NCBI GenBank assembly: GCA_015057775.1
Contig: SVDT01000011.1
Coordinates: forward strand, 1-36,004
Length of the DNA stretch: 36,004 nucleotides
From: Paenibacillaceae bacterium
GTDB lineage: Bacteria; Bacillota; Clostridia; Lachnospirales; Lachnospiraceae
Reading direction: 5' to 3'
Shown: one piece after another, positions 15,815 through 24,456 of the stretch
Numbering within the stretch: the first letter of the stretch is position 1
Layout: each line of letters opens with the position of its first letter
Made by a program: the position numbers and the translations under genes
The notes under the pieces: model-generated
Databases searched by the model: none
Told to the model about the DNA's origin: nothing
What the model saw: the letters and a program-made list of their open reading frames with translations, nothing else

Positions 15815-15844
15815 CAGGCGCAGAACCGTTTGGTTCTGCGCCTG
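15815..15844 (+). terminator. Strong GC-rich hairpin after the alcohol dehydrogenase gene
   Basis: CAGGCGCAGAACC (15815-15827) and GGTTCTGCGCCTG (15832-15844) form a perfect 13-bp stem around GTTT. It sits 35 bases after the stop. There is no T run behind it, so it may work as an RNA-stabilising 3' end or a poor terminator. Confidence 0.5.
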
Positions 15845-15862
15845 TGGTGCGTAAAAAGGAAT

Positions 15863-15891
15863 TTGACAGCAAAAATCATCTGTGATATGGT
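15863..15891 (+). promoter_or_regulatory. Promoter of the cbiK-apbE operon
   Basis: A perfect TTGACA (15863-15868), a 17-base spacer and TATGGT (15886-15891) lie 36 bases before the cbiK ATG. Confidence 0.7.
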
Positions 15892-15927
15892 AGTCAGGAA
15901 AAAGATTAGAAAGTGTGGACCAGAAAG

Positions 15928-16725
15928 ATGAAACAGGCATTACTAGTAGTGAGCTTTGGGACAAGTTATAACGAAAGCAGAAGTAAGACCATAGAAGCCA
16001 TAGAACAGGCTCTGGCAGCTGAATTTCCTTCTTATGAATTAAGACGGGCTTTTACCAGTCGGATTATTATAGATATATTAAGAAAACGGGATAATATTAA
16101 GATTGACGGAGTGGAAGAAGCCATGGAAAAGCTGGCAGCAGAAGGCTTTAATCGGGTATTGATCCAACCGACTCTTGTAATGGGTGGAGAAGAATATGAT
16201 TGTATCGTCAATGCTGTAAAAAAACAGGAAGATTCCTTTGACCAGTTGATTATCGGTGCACCCCTTCTTTCTTCTGAGGAAGATTATTTAAAACTTACGA
16301 AGATCCTGACGGAAGATACAAAGGAATATGATTCGGAAGGTACGGAGATTGTGTTTATGGGCCATGGTTCCGAACATGAAGCCAATGCCGCCTATAACCG
16401 CCTGGCTGGAATTTTGAAAAAACAGGGATATACCAGGTATCATGTGGGAACGGTAGAAGCAGAACCTTCCATTGATGATGTAATAGAAGCACTAAACGGG
16501 AAACAGTCAAAACAGGCAGTTCTTCAGCCCATGATGATTGTATGCGGAGATCATGCTCATAATGATATGGCTGGGACAGATAGTGATTCGTGGAAAAGCC
16601 GGCTGGAAACTGTTGGTTATGATGTGATCTGCCGGTTGAAAGGAATGGGTGAAATTGAAGGTGTACGCCGGATGTTTGTGGAACACGCAAGGGAAGCCGG
16701 TAAAAAATTGGAGGATCAGGAATGA
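15928..16725 (+). CDS. cbiK: Anaerobic sirohydrochlorin cobaltochelatase (CbiK)
   Basis: CbiK inserts Co2+ into sirohydrochlorin in the anaerobic (early cobalt) route to cobalamin. The protein has 265 residues, the family length. It opens with the characteristic ALLVVSFGTSYNESRSKTIE, and carries LIQPTLVMGGEEYD, the histidine-bearing EIVFMGHGSEHEANAAYNRL and MMIVCGDHAHNDMAG, which supply the two metal-binding His of the family. ATG 15928 matches the usual N-terminus; an in-frame GTG at 15913 is possible because neither start has a good Shine-Dalgarno. It overlaps apbE by 4 bases (ATGA). No other cobalamin genes are in the window, so a different tetrapyrrole or metal cannot be fully excluded. 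Confidence 0.92.
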   Translation: MKQALLVVSFGTSYNESRSKTIEAIEQALAAEFPSYELRRAFTSRIIIDILRKRDNIKIDGVEEAMEKLAAEGFNRVLIQPTLVMGGEEYDCIVNAVKKQEDSFDQLIIGAPLLSSEEDYLKLTKILTEDTKEYDSEGTEIVFMGHGSEHEANAAYNRLAGILKKQGYTRYHVGTVEAEPSIDDVIEALNGKQSKQAVLQPMMIVCGDHAHNDMAGTDSDSWKSRLETVGYDVICRLKGMGEIEGVRRMFVEHAREAGKKLEDQE

Positions 16726-17723
16726 AAAAAGGAAAAGCAGCGGTTTTGGCGGTCTGCCTGGCTGTCAGTCTTCTTACCGGATGTCATAGAAAAATAGAGC
16801 CAATCAGTAAATCAGGATTTTTGTTAAATACATTTGTAACAGTTACTCTTTATGATAACGATGATCCTAAAATTTTAAAGGAATGTCTGGATCTGTGCCG
16901 TTCCTATGAAAATATTTTCAGTAAAACAATTGAAAGCAGTGAAGTTTATAAAATCAATCACAGACCTGGACAGGAATCATCTGTGAAGCTGTCACCGGAT
17001 ATGGCTGCCCTGCTTTCCAAGGGGTTTTATTATTCCAAAATATCCAATGGTGATTTTGATGTTACCATTGAACCGTTGTCTTCCTTATGGGACTTTACAG
17101 CTTCAAATCCCGTTATTCCCCCCTCGGATGAAATCAGTGCTGCGGTGAAAAAAGTAGGTTACCAGAATTTAAAGCTTGAAGATGATACCCTTACCTTTTT
17201 ATCTCCCGACACTTCCATTGACTTAGGGGCGATTGCAAAGGGATATATAGCAGACCGCATGAAAGATTATCTTCTTGAACAGGGAGTGAAAAGTGCAGTG
17301 ATTAATCTGGGTGGAAATGTACTCTGTGTTGGGAAGAAACCAGATGGAAGCCCTTTTAAGATTGGACTGCAAAAGCCCTATGCAGACAGAAATGAGACCA
17401 TTGAAACGTTAAATATAGAAGATATGTCTGTGGTATCCTCCGGGGTTTATGAGCGCCATTTTGAAAAAGACGGGGTGAACTATCATCATATTTTAAATCC
17501 CAGAGACGGCTTTCCCTATGAGAACGGGCTGGTTTCCGTCACCATTCTTTCAAAGCTTTCGGTTGATGGGGACGCATTATCTACCACCTGTTTTTCTATG
17601 GGACTGGAAAAGGGAATGGAGCTGTTAAATTCCATGGATGATGTTTATGGTGTTTTTATTACAGAGGATGGCAAGGTACACTACACAGAGGGGGCTAAGG
17701 ACTTTCTGGTAACGTCCCCTTAG
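16722..17723 (+). CDS. apbE: FAD:protein FMN transferase (ApbE), lipoprotein
   Basis: ApbE uses FAD and Mg2+ to attach FMN covalently to Thr/Ser of extracytoplasmic flavoproteins such as Rnf or Nqr subunits. The protein has 333 residues with a lipoprotein signal peptide ending in LLTGC (Cys21). Family segments are LLNTFVTVTLYD, DFDVTIEPLSSLWDF, the SIDLGAIAKGYIADRM core, AVINLGGNVLCVGKK, GVYERHFEKDGVNYHHILNP and the Mg-binding DGDALSTTCFSMG near the C-terminus. It starts inside the cbiK stop (ATGA), so the two are co-translated. The flavoprotein substrate is not in the window. Confidence 0.95.
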   Translation: MKKGKAAVLAVCLAVSLLTGCHRKIEPISKSGFLLNTFVTVTLYDNDDPKILKECLDLCRSYENIFSKTIESSEVYKINHRPGQESSVKLSPDMAALLSKGFYYSKISNGDFDVTIEPLSSLWDFTASNPVIPPSDEISAAVKKVGYQNLKLEDDTLTFLSPDTSIDLGAIAKGYIADRMKDYLLEQGVKSAVINLGGNVLCVGKKPDGSPFKIGLQKPYADRNETIETLNIEDMSVVSSGVYERHFEKDGVNYHHILNPRDGFPYENGLVSVTILSKLSVDGDALSTTCFSMGLEKGMELLNSMDDVYGVFITEDGKVHYTEGAKDFLVTSP

Positions 17724-17729
17724 ATTCCC

Positions 17730-17758
17730 TTTACAATTTCCGGTGCCTATAATACAAT
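17730..17758 (+). promoter_or_regulatory. Promoter of the gtrA-yfhO-argH run
   Basis: TTTACA (17730-17735), a 17-base spacer and TACAAT (17753-17758) lie 34 bases before the gtrA ATG, directly after the apbE stop. Confidence 0.6.
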
Positions 17759-17791
17759 AGAGGAAATGTGTCTTACAGGAGAACAGCTATT

Positions 17792-18226
17792 ATGATTAAA
17801 AAAATATGGGACAAGGTTATGAACCGTGAGGTCATATCCTATTTGGTATTTGGTGTCCTTACCACGGTAGTCAACTGGATCGTGTATGTTGGAATGGTGA
17901 AGGCCGGAGTCGACTATCGGATCAGTACTGCAGCAGCCTGGCTGGTTTCTGTGCTGTTTGCATTTGGTGTTAATAAAATCTTTGTATTTCAAAGCTATGA
18001 TCTGCATCTGGGATTTGTGGTAAAGGAGATGATTTCCTTTACTGCATGCAGGGCTGCATCAGGCGTCATGGAAATGGTTCTTATGGTGATAATGGTTTCC
18101 TGGCTCAATATGGATGAATATGTAAGCAAAATACTGGTGTCCATCGTTGTTGTGATTGTAAATTATGTATTCAGTAAGCTTTTCATATTCCGAAAGAGTG
18201 AGGTTCCCCCTTGTAAAGAGAGGTAA
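17792..18226 (+). CDS. GtrA-like membrane protein
   Basis: The product has 144 residues and four membrane helices, the GtrA/GtcA plan. Typical elements are the N-terminal EVISYLVFGVLTTVVNWIVY, a central FGVNKIFVFQS after helix 2, and the C-terminal VNYVFSKLFIFRK. GtrA proteins are thought to move polyprenyl-phosphate-linked sugars across the membrane for glycosylation of wall polymers or O-antigen. ATG 17792 with AGGAG at 17776-17780 is preferred over GTG 17768. The yfhO-like gene starts 5 bases after its stop. Confidence 0.9.
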   Translation: MIKKIWDKVMNREVISYLVFGVLTTVVNWIVYVGMVKAGVDYRISTAAAWLVSVLFAFGVNKIFVFQSYDLHLGFVVKEMISFTACRAASGVMEMVLMVIMVSWLNMDEYVSKILVSIVVVIVNYVFSKLFIFRKSEVPPCKER

Positions 18227-18231
18227 GTAAA

Positions 18232-21099
18232 ATGGAACGCGATGACGATATTGAAAAGATTTCAAAGGAATTAGAGGATATTTTAAAGATGACATCAGAT
18301 GAAAAAAAAGATAAAACACCGGACATCCAGGAAGGGAATAAAACGGATGACAGACAGAAGACAGGTTTTTTGGGGGACGAGGGAGAAGAAAAACCGGATT
18401 ATGAATCCATGCCTGTCATAAGGCTGGAGGTTCCGGTAGAAGGAATGGAAGAACTTTATGATTTTGATGATTCCAATGAAGACAGTGAATCTTATTCCGT
18501 TGACGAATCTGTAAATACAGAGGAATACGGAGAAGAAATGGGGGAAGAAGAACCATTTGAAGAAGAGCACCAGGAGGTCTTACGTTCCTTTCGGAAAAAA
18601 GAGCATAGAAGTGGTAGTCTGGTAAAGGACTCTGACGGTCTGATTGCCGCCTTTTTTGTGCCTGTGATAATCATGATCATTATATTTGCCCAGAGAGGGA
18701 TCTTTCCCTTTGGAGAAGAAAGCTTTTTAAGAACGGATATGTATCATCAGTATGCACCTTTTTTCTCTGAGTTCCAGTATAAGCTGACTCATGGAGGCAG
18801 CCTGTTATACAGCTGGGATATTGGCATGGGAGTTAATTTTTCAGCTCTTTATTCCTATTATCTGGCAAGTCCCTTAAACTGGCTGATCGTTCTCTGCCCG
18901 AAAAAATTTATCATTGAATTCATGACCTATATGATTGTGGTAAAGATTGGGTTAAGCGGTCTTGCTTTTTCCTGGTATCTGCGCAGGCATTTTAAGACAG
19001 TTGATTTTGGAATCGCGTTCTTTGGTATTTTTTATGCATTATCCGGGTATATGGCAGCGTATAGCTGGAATATTATGTGGCTGGACTGTATTCTTTTGTT
19101 CCCGCTTATTATGCTTGGATTAGAGAAACTGGTTCAGGAAAAGAAATGCATTCTTTACTGCATTACACTTGGGTTATCAATTTTATCCAATTATTACATA
19201 TCTATTATGATATGTATTTTTATGGTCTTCTATTTCCTGGCACTTCTGATTCTGGAAGGAAGAAAACCATGGAAAGAGGTTCTGATAAACGGGGTTCATT
19301 TTGCAGTGTATTCCCTTCTTGCAGGTGGTTTGGCTGCAGTGGTACTGCTGCCTGAAATCTATGCCATGAAGATGACAGCCTCTGGAGATATTAACTTTCC
19401 CCAGACATTCAGCTCCTATTTTTCTATCTTTGATATGATAGCAAGACATTTGCCTGCAGTGGAAACAGAAATCGGACTGGATCACTGGCCGAATATTTAC
19501 TGCGGCGTGGCAATTCTTATATTTTTCCTTTTGTATCTTGGATGCAGGAAGATCCGGCAGAAGGATAAGATTGTCATGTGTTCCCTTTTATTGTTTTTTT
19601 ATGCCAGCTTCTCTATTAATGTACTTAATTTTATCTGGCATGGATTTCACTATCCAAACAGCCTTCCCTGCAGGCAATCCTTTATCTATATCTTTCTCAT
19701 ACTGACAGCAGGATATCATGCTTATATCTATTTACATGAGATACCATGGAAACATGTTGTGACAGCTTTTTTTGCCACTGTAATCTTTGTGATTATGGCT
19801 CAGAAACTGATTACAGACGATGCCTTCCATTTTTCTATTTTTTATGTTGCCATCATTTTTCTGGCAGTATATACAGGACTGATCAGCCTTTATCAGAGAG
19901 GAATCAACCGGAATCTGCTTGTTTTGCTGGCTCTTGGAGTGGTAGCTTTAGAAGCAGCAGTCAATACTACGGTTACAAGTGTTACAACTACAAGCCGTAC
20001 AAACTATGTAAAAGATAATAAGGCTTCCATTGACTTAACAGAAGGTCTGCTGCCTAACCCCGATTTTTACAGGGTGGAAAAGGTCACAAGAAAAACTAAG
20101 AACGACGGTGCATGGATGAATTTTCCATCAGTATCCCTGTTTTCGTCTACTGCCAACGCGGATCTGTCTAAATTTTTTAAAAAGCTTGGCTGTGAAAGCT
20201 CAACCAACGCCTACAGTATAACAGGCAGCACTCCTTTGGCAGATGCACTTTTTGCTGTGAAATATGCCCTGTACTCCGAAGAGACGGGAGAAAATGAAGT
20301 ATCCTCTCTTGTATCGGTTCAGGATGACATGCAGCTGTGGAAGAATAATTATGCACTTTCATTAGGCTTTATGATGCCATATGATGTGGAGAATAACTGG
20401 CAGTTGGAGCTTACTAATCCGGCTGAGGTTCAAAATGATTTAGCGGTGGTATTAGGTGCAAGTCCGGTGCTTTCAGAAGTACCCAGTGAAGTAAAAGGAA
20501 AGAGCTTTACATTCACTCCTGATACAGATGGTGATTACTATGTTTTTGTCAGCAACAAGAAGGTTGAAAAAGTCGTTGCACTTTTGGGAGAAAAGACAAA
20601 AAACTTTGATAATGTAAGCCGTGGATATTTACTGGAGCTGGGCTATTTAAAATCGGGAGAAGAAGTTACACTTCGAAATGATGACAATGATCAGGATTTA
20701 ATAGCAAGTGCTTACCGTTTTCTTCCCCAGGGCCTGGAATCTGTTTATCAGGTGTTAAATAAGAATCCGCTTAAGCTTACAAAGTGGACCGATACCCAGA
20801 TTAAGGGAACGGTTGATGCTGAGAAAGCAGGACTTTTGTATTTAAGCATTCCTTTTGACAAGGGCTGGTCTGTAAAGATCGACGGGAAGGAAGCAGAACC
20901 CTATAAAATATTTGATACGTTTTTAAGCGTTCATATGACTGCCGGAACTCATGAAGTTACCCTTGAATATATGCCGGAGGGCTTAAAAGCCGGAGGAATG
21001 ATTACAGGAGGAAGTATCCTGATCCTTCTGGTGCTGACAGGCCTGGCAGCAGGAAAGAACAAAAAACGCAAACCCATGCGGACACATACAACTAACTAA
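18232..21099 (+). CDS. YfhO-family membrane protein, predicted GT-C glycosyltransferase
   Basis: The product has 955 residues. Residues 1-135 form an unusual acidic, disordered cytoplasmic extension. From ~140 to ~605 there are about a dozen membrane helices with the YfhO signature loop after the first one (SFLRTDMYHQYAPFFSEF, LLYSWDIGMGVNFSALYSYY), whose acidic residues are candidates for the GT-C active site. Residues ~610-920 are a large extracellular beta-rich domain, and a last helix (~928-946) ends in a basic tail. Bacillus YfhO uses a lipid-linked sugar to glycosylate lipoteichoic acid outside the cell together with CsbB and a GtrA-type flippase. Here gtrA is next door but no CsbB-like gene is present. 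The polymer and sugar are unknown. GAGAGGT precedes ATG 18232. Confidence 0.88.
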   Translation: MERDDDIEKISKELEDILKMTSDEKKDKTPDIQEGNKTDDRQKTGFLGDEGEEKPDYESMPVIRLEVPVEGMEELYDFDDSNEDSESYSVDESVNTEEYGEEMGEEEPFEEEHQEVLRSFRKKEHRSGSLVKDSDGLIAAFFVPVIIMIIIFAQRGIFPFGEESFLRTDMYHQYAPFFSEFQYKLTHGGSLLYSWDIGMGVNFSALYSYYLASPLNWLIVLCPKKFIIEFMTYMIVVKIGLSGLAFSWYLRRHFKTVDFGIAFFGIFYALSGYMAAYSWNIMWLDCILLFPLIMLGLEKLVQEKKCILYCITLGLSILSNYYISIMICIFMVFYFLALLILEGRKPWKEVLINGVHFAVYSLLAGGLAAVVLLPEIYAMKMTASGDINFPQTFSSYFSIFDMIARHLPAVETEIGLDHWPNIYCGVAILIFFLLYLGCRKIRQKDKIVMCSLLLFFYASFSINVLNFIWHGFHYPNSLPCRQSFIYIFLILTAGYHAYIYLHEIPWKHVVTAFFATVIFVIMAQKLITDDAFHFSIFYVAIIFLAVYTGLISLYQRGINRNLLVLLALGVVALEAAVNTTVTSVTTTSRTNYVKDNKASIDLTEGLLPNPDFYRVEKVTRKTKNDGAWMNFPSVSLFSSTANADLSKFFKKLGCESSTNAYSITGSTPLADALFAVKYALYSEETGENEVSSLVSVQDDMQLWKNNYALSLGFMMPYDVENNWQLELTNPAEVQNDLAVVLGASPVLSEVPSEVKGKSFTFTPDTDGDYYVFVSNKKVEKVVALLGEKTKNFDNVSRGYLLELGYLKSGEEVTLRNDDNDQDLIASAYRFLPQGLESVYQVLNKNPLKLTKWTDTQIKGTVDAEKAGLLYLSIPFDKGWSVKIDGKEAEPYKIFDTFLSVHMTAGTHEVTLEYMPEGLKAGGMITGGSILILLVLTGLAAGKNKKRKPMRTHTTN

Positions 21100-21117
21100 G
21101 GAAAGAGGAGAACTATT

Positions 21118-22491
21118 ATGAAATTATGGGGCGGTCGCTTCACCAAGGAAACCAATCAGCTGGTTCACAATTTTAACGCATCCCTGTCTTTTGACCAGAA
21201 GTTTTATCATCAGGACATTGAGGGAAGCATTGCCCACGTTACAATGCTTGCAAAACAGGGAATCATCAGTGAAGAGGACCGGGATAAAATTATTGATGGT
21301 CTGAAAGGAATCTGTGCCGATTTGGAAAGTGGAGCCCTTACAATCACAGCGGAGCATGAAGATATCCACTCCTTTGTGGAAGCAAATTTAACGGAACGGA
21401 TTGGAGAAGCAGGAAAGCGTCTCCATACCGGAAGAAGCAGAAATGATCAGGTGGCTCTGGATATGAAACTGTACACCAGAGACGAAATCGATGAACTTTC
21501 CGCTCTTGTAAAGGGGCTTTTAAAGGAACTTCTGGCATTAATGGAGAAAAATCTGGATACCTATATGCCTGGTTTTACCCATTTGCAGAAAGCCCAGCCA
21601 ATTACCCTGGCTCATCATGCAGGTGCATATTTTGAGATGTTTGACCGGGACTATTCCCGCCTTTTGGATATCAGAAAGAGAATGAACTGCTGTCCCCTGG
21701 GTTCCGGAGCTTTGGCAGGAACCACCTATCCTCTGGACCGTGAATACACCGCCAAGCTTCTTGGCTTTGATGGACCTACCTTAAACAGCATGGACTCGGT
21801 TGCAGACAGAGATTACTTAATTGAACTTTTAAGTGCCTTATCAACTATCTCCATGCATTTAAGCAGGTTCTGCGAGGAAATTATTATATGGAATACCAAT
21901 GAGTACCGTTTTGTTGAAATTGATGATTCCTACAGTACGGGAAGCAGCATTATGCCTCAGAAAAAGAATCCTGATATTGCAGAGCTGATCAGAGGTAAGA
22001 CAGGACGGGTTTATGGAGCACTTATTTCCATTCTGACTACCATGAAGGGGATTCCTCTTGCTTATAATAAGGATATGCAGGAGGATAAGGAACTGACTTT
22101 TGATGCAATTGATACAGTAAAAGGCTGTCTGGCTCTTTTTACAGGAATGATTTCCTCCATGTCCTTCCGTAAGGATGTGATGGAGGTCAGTGCAAAGAAT
22201 GGTTTTACCAACGCTACCGATGCCGCAGATTATCTGGTAAACCACGGAGTTCCTTTCCGTGATGCCCATGGAATCGTTGGTCAGCTGGTCCTTTTCTGCA
22301 TAGAGAAAGGTATCGCTCTGGATGATATGACTCTGGAAGAATACAAAGCCATCAGCCCTGTTTTTGAAGAGGATATTTACGATGCAATCAGCCTAAAGAC
22401 CTGTGTGGAAAAGAGAATGACCATCGGAGCCCCAGGCCAGGAGGCAATGAAAAAGGTAATTGAAATATATAAAAAGAGAATAGAAGAATAA
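21118..22491 (+). CDS. argH: Argininosuccinate lyase
   Basis: The last step of arginine synthesis: argininosuccinate is split to arginine and fumarate. The protein has 457 residues, normal for the family. It starts with the typical [20 protein letters not shown], carries [36 protein letters not shown] and the fumarase/lyase signature [12 protein letters not shown] (residues 275-286) with the catalytic serine loop. ATG 21118 has AGAGGAG 6-8 bases upstream and lies 18 bases after the yfhO stop, so it may be co-transcribed with the glycosylation genes. argG and other arginine genes are not in the window. Confidence 0.97.
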   Translation: MKLWGGRFTKETNQLVHNFNASLSFDQKFYHQDIEGSIAHVTMLAKQGIISEEDRDKIIDGLKGICADLESGALTITAEHEDIHSFVEANLTERIGEAGKRLHTGRSRNDQVALDMKLYTRDEIDELSALVKGLLKELLALMEKNLDTYMPGFTHLQKAQPITLAHHAGAYFEMFDRDYSRLLDIRKRMNCCPLGSGALAGTTYPLDREYTAKLLGFDGPTLNSMDSVADRDYLIELLSALSTISMHLSRFCEEIIIWNTNEYRFVEIDDSYSTGSSIMPQKKNPDIAELIRGKTGRVYGALISILTTMKGIPLAYNKDMQEDKELTFDAIDTVKGCLALFTGMISSMSFRKDVMEVSAKNGFTNATDAADYLVNHGVPFRDAHGIVGQLVLFCIEKGIALDDMTLEEYKAISPVFEEDIYDAISLKTCVEKRMTIGAPGQEAMKKVIEIYKKRIEE

Positions 22492-22506
22492 GAGCAGAGC
22501 AGTCAG

Positions 22507-22539
22507 AAAGATCCGTGCACCATGTACGGGTCTTTTTTT
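22507..22539 (+). terminator. Rho-independent terminator after argH
   Basis: AAAGATCCGTGCA (22507-22519) pairs with TGTACGGGTCTTT (two G-U pairs) and continues into a 7-base T run. Confidence 0.88.
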
Positions 22540-22664
22540 ATATGAAATGTCAAACTGGAATGCAAAAAACCAGAAACAATGTTAATGTTTAATAAAGAAA
22601 CGGGGATAGGATATAAATAAGATGTTAAAATAATACTAGGATTCGCAAATATTTACCGTGGTTT

Positions 22665-22683
22665 TATCACTTTTTGTGTGATA
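22665..22683. promoter_or_regulatory. Inverted repeat upstream of dctP, candidate operator
   Basis: TATCAC (22665-22670) and GTGATA (22678-22683) are perfect inverted arms around a 7-base T-rich centre, 79 bases before the dctP ATG. A -10-like TAGAAT (22682-22687) overlaps the right arm but has no good -35. The remaining sequence between 22540 and 22761 shows nothing else I can name. Confidence 0.4.
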
Positions 22684-22761
22684 GAATGATTTCGCTGGGG
22701 GAAACATAAGGAAACAATTAGGTTTTCAACTGGCAAGGAAATTATAAGGAGGGGTTATATC

Positions 22762-23865
22762 ATGAAAAAAAGAGGACTGAGTGCTCTGATGTTAGCTGCA
22801 ATTACAGCTTTATCATTAACAGCATGCGGCGGTACTGCAAAAAATAATACCGCGACTGAGACAACCACTGCAGCAGCAGCTACAACCACTGCAGCAGCAG
22901 GAGAGACAACCAAGGGGGGAGAATCCAAAGAAGCTTCTTCCACAGATCCACAGGTTACACTTGTATATGCAGAAGTAAATCCGTTAGACACAATCGTAGG
23001 TAAAACTGATCAGGCGTTTAAAGAAAAGGTTGAAGAATTGTCAGGCGGATCTATTAAAATTGATTTACAGGCAAGCGGTGTACTGGGAGCAGAAAACGAT
23101 GTTCTTGATAACATGCTTGGCGGCGGCGGAACCATTGATATGTCACGTATCTCTGCGTTCGCTCTTACCAGCTATGGTGCAAACAAGTCAAAACTGTTAT
23201 CCATTCCTTACACATTTGCAGGCCGTGATCATTATTGGAAATTCGTAAAAAGTGATCTTGCTCCAGAGTTTTTAATGGAGCCGCATGATATAGGATTAGG
23301 AGTAAGAGGTTTATTCTATGGTGAAGAGGGCTTCCGTCATTTCTTCTCCAAGAAACCAATTAACAGCATTGATGATATTAAAGGTTTAAAAATCCGCGTT
23401 TCCAGTGACCCTGTTATGACAGGTATGGTAAGTGCTTTAGGTGCAAATGCAACCGTAGTAAGTATGAATGAACTTTATTCCGCTCTTCAGACCGGTGTGG
23501 TTGATGCTGCTGAACAGCCAATTGCCAACTACAAAGGAAATGCATTCCAGGAAGTTGCTCCAAACTTAATTCTTGACGGACATACACTTGGTGCCATTCA
23601 GGTTATTATCACAGATGCTTCATGGGATAAATTAACTGAGAATCAGCAGAAAGCCATGACAGAGGCTGCCAAGTATGCTTCTGAATACAACCAGAAACTT
23701 TCTCAGGATAATGAGAAAGAAGTATTAGATGGTTTAAAAGCTGCTGGTGTTAATGTAGTTGAAGTAAAAGACATTACACCATGGCAGGAAGCCTGCAAGG
23801 ACGTAATTGCTGAAAACACAAAGGATAATGCAGATTTATATCAGAAGATTCTTGATATGAAATAA
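22762..23865 (+). CDS. TRAP transporter substrate-binding lipoprotein (DctP family)
   Basis: This is the extracytoplasmic solute receptor of a tripartite ATP-independent periplasmic transporter. The protein has 367 residues. The lipobox is LTAC with Cys22. A Thr/Ala/Ser-rich linker (~23-54) with a tandem repeat is followed by a DctP domain. Family features are the FKEKVEELSGGSIKIDL start, IKGLKIRVSSDPVMTGM with the Arg that clamps substrate carboxylate, and LGANATVVSMNELYSALQTG with VVDAAEQP next. AAGGAGGGG precedes ATG 22762. The Arg clamp implies an organic-acid anion, but the exact substrate (C4-dicarboxylate, sugar acid, other) cannot be read from sequence. Confidence 0.93.
   Translation: MKKRGLSALMLAAITALSLTACGGTAKNNTATETTTAAAATTTAAAGETTKGGESKEASSTDPQVTLVYAEVNPLDTIVGKTDQAFKEKVEELSGGSIKIDLQASGVLGAENDVLDNMLGGGGTIDMSRISAFALTSYGANKSKLLSIPYTFAGRDHYWKFVKSDLAPEFLMEPHDIGLGVRGLFYGEEGFRHFFSKKPINSIDDIKGLKIRVSSDPVMTGMVSALGANATVVSMNELYSALQTGVVDAAEQPIANYKGNAFQEVAPNLILDGHTLGAIQVIITDASWDKLTENQQKAMTEAAKYASEYNQKLSQDNEKEVLDGLKAAGVNVVEVKDITPWQEACKDVIAENTKDNADLYQKILDMK
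22861..22900 (+). repeat. 21-bp-period tandem repeat in the dctP linker
   Basis: ACAACCACTGCAGCAGCAG occurs at 22861-22879 and again at 22882-22900, encoding TTTAAAA-like repeats in the linker between lipid anchor and domain. In-frame copy-number change would alter linker length without breaking the gene. Confidence 0.85.
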
Positions 23866-23881
23866 TCAGTGTTGACAAGTG

Positions 23882-23908
23882 GGGCGCAGAAATCAGCTTT
23901 CTGTGCCC
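23882..23908 (+). promoter_or_regulatory. Intercistronic hairpin between dctP and dctQ
   Basis: GGGCGCAGAAA (23882-23892), loop TCAGC, TTTCTGTGCCC (23898-23908, one G-U) lies 16 bases after the dctP stop with no T run. It probably protects the dctP mRNA 3' end or causes partial termination, so that the binding protein is made in excess over the membrane subunits. Confidence 0.65.
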
Positions 23909-23931
23909 TCACTATTAGAAAGGGGTTCTTT

Positions 23932-24456
23932 ATGCCAGAAATTTTCAAAACAATTGACAAGATAAAACCGGCTTATGATATTGTTTATAAGATTGTTTTG
24001 TTTATATGTAAGATACTTTTGATCGGAGATGTTTTAATAACCACCATGTCGGTGGCTGGAAGATATATCTCCTTTATCCCCGATCCAGCGTGGAGCGAAG
24101 AAGTTGTTTTAACCTTTATGTGCTACATGGCGGTATTATCTGCAGCTCTTGCCATTCGGAGAGGTTCTCATATCCGTATGACTGCACTGGATACTTATCT
24201 GCCAAAAAATCTGATCAAATTTCTTGACATTCTGGCAGATATATCCATTCTCGCACTTGCATTTATTATGCTGACTGTAGGCTGGAAATATGCTCATGGT
24301 ATTGGATCAAAAGGATTTTATACCAGTATGCCTAAGCTTTCCAGATTCTGGATGTACTTCCCGGTTCCGTTGGCTGGTGGTGCAATGATTATTTTTGAAC
24401 TGGAAGCATTATACAATGATATCAAACGTCTTTTTGAAAAGGAGGAAAATCTATAA
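23932..24456 (+). CDS. TRAP transporter small permease (DctQ family)
   Basis: The product has 174 residues and four membrane helices, the DctQ plan. Family features are the central WSEEVVLTFMCYMAVLSAAL, the basic LAIRRGSHIRMTALDTYLPK after helix 2, and a C-terminal helix pair. ATG 23932 with AGAAAGGGG upstream is preferred; the longer in-frame ORF from 23869 would translate the intercistronic hairpin. The stop overlaps the dctM start by one base (TAATG). Confidence 0.92.
   Translation: MPEIFKTIDKIKPAYDIVYKIVLFICKILLIGDVLITTMSVAGRYISFIPDPAWSEEVVLTFMCYMAVLSAALAIRRGSHIRMTALDTYLPKNLIKFLDILADISILALAFIMLTVGWKYAHGIGSKGFYTSMPKLSRFWMYFPVPLAGGAMIIFELEALYNDIKRLFEKEENL

Noticed and set aside
21859-22269. 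Minus-strand open frame of 136 codons opposite argH
   Set aside because: It is antisense to conserved argH motifs and shows no independent coding evidence.
23869-23931. In-frame N-terminal extension of the dctQ gene
   Set aside because: It runs through an intercistronic hairpin and has no ribosome site, whereas ATG 23932 has AGAAAGGGG upstream and gives the normal DctQ length.
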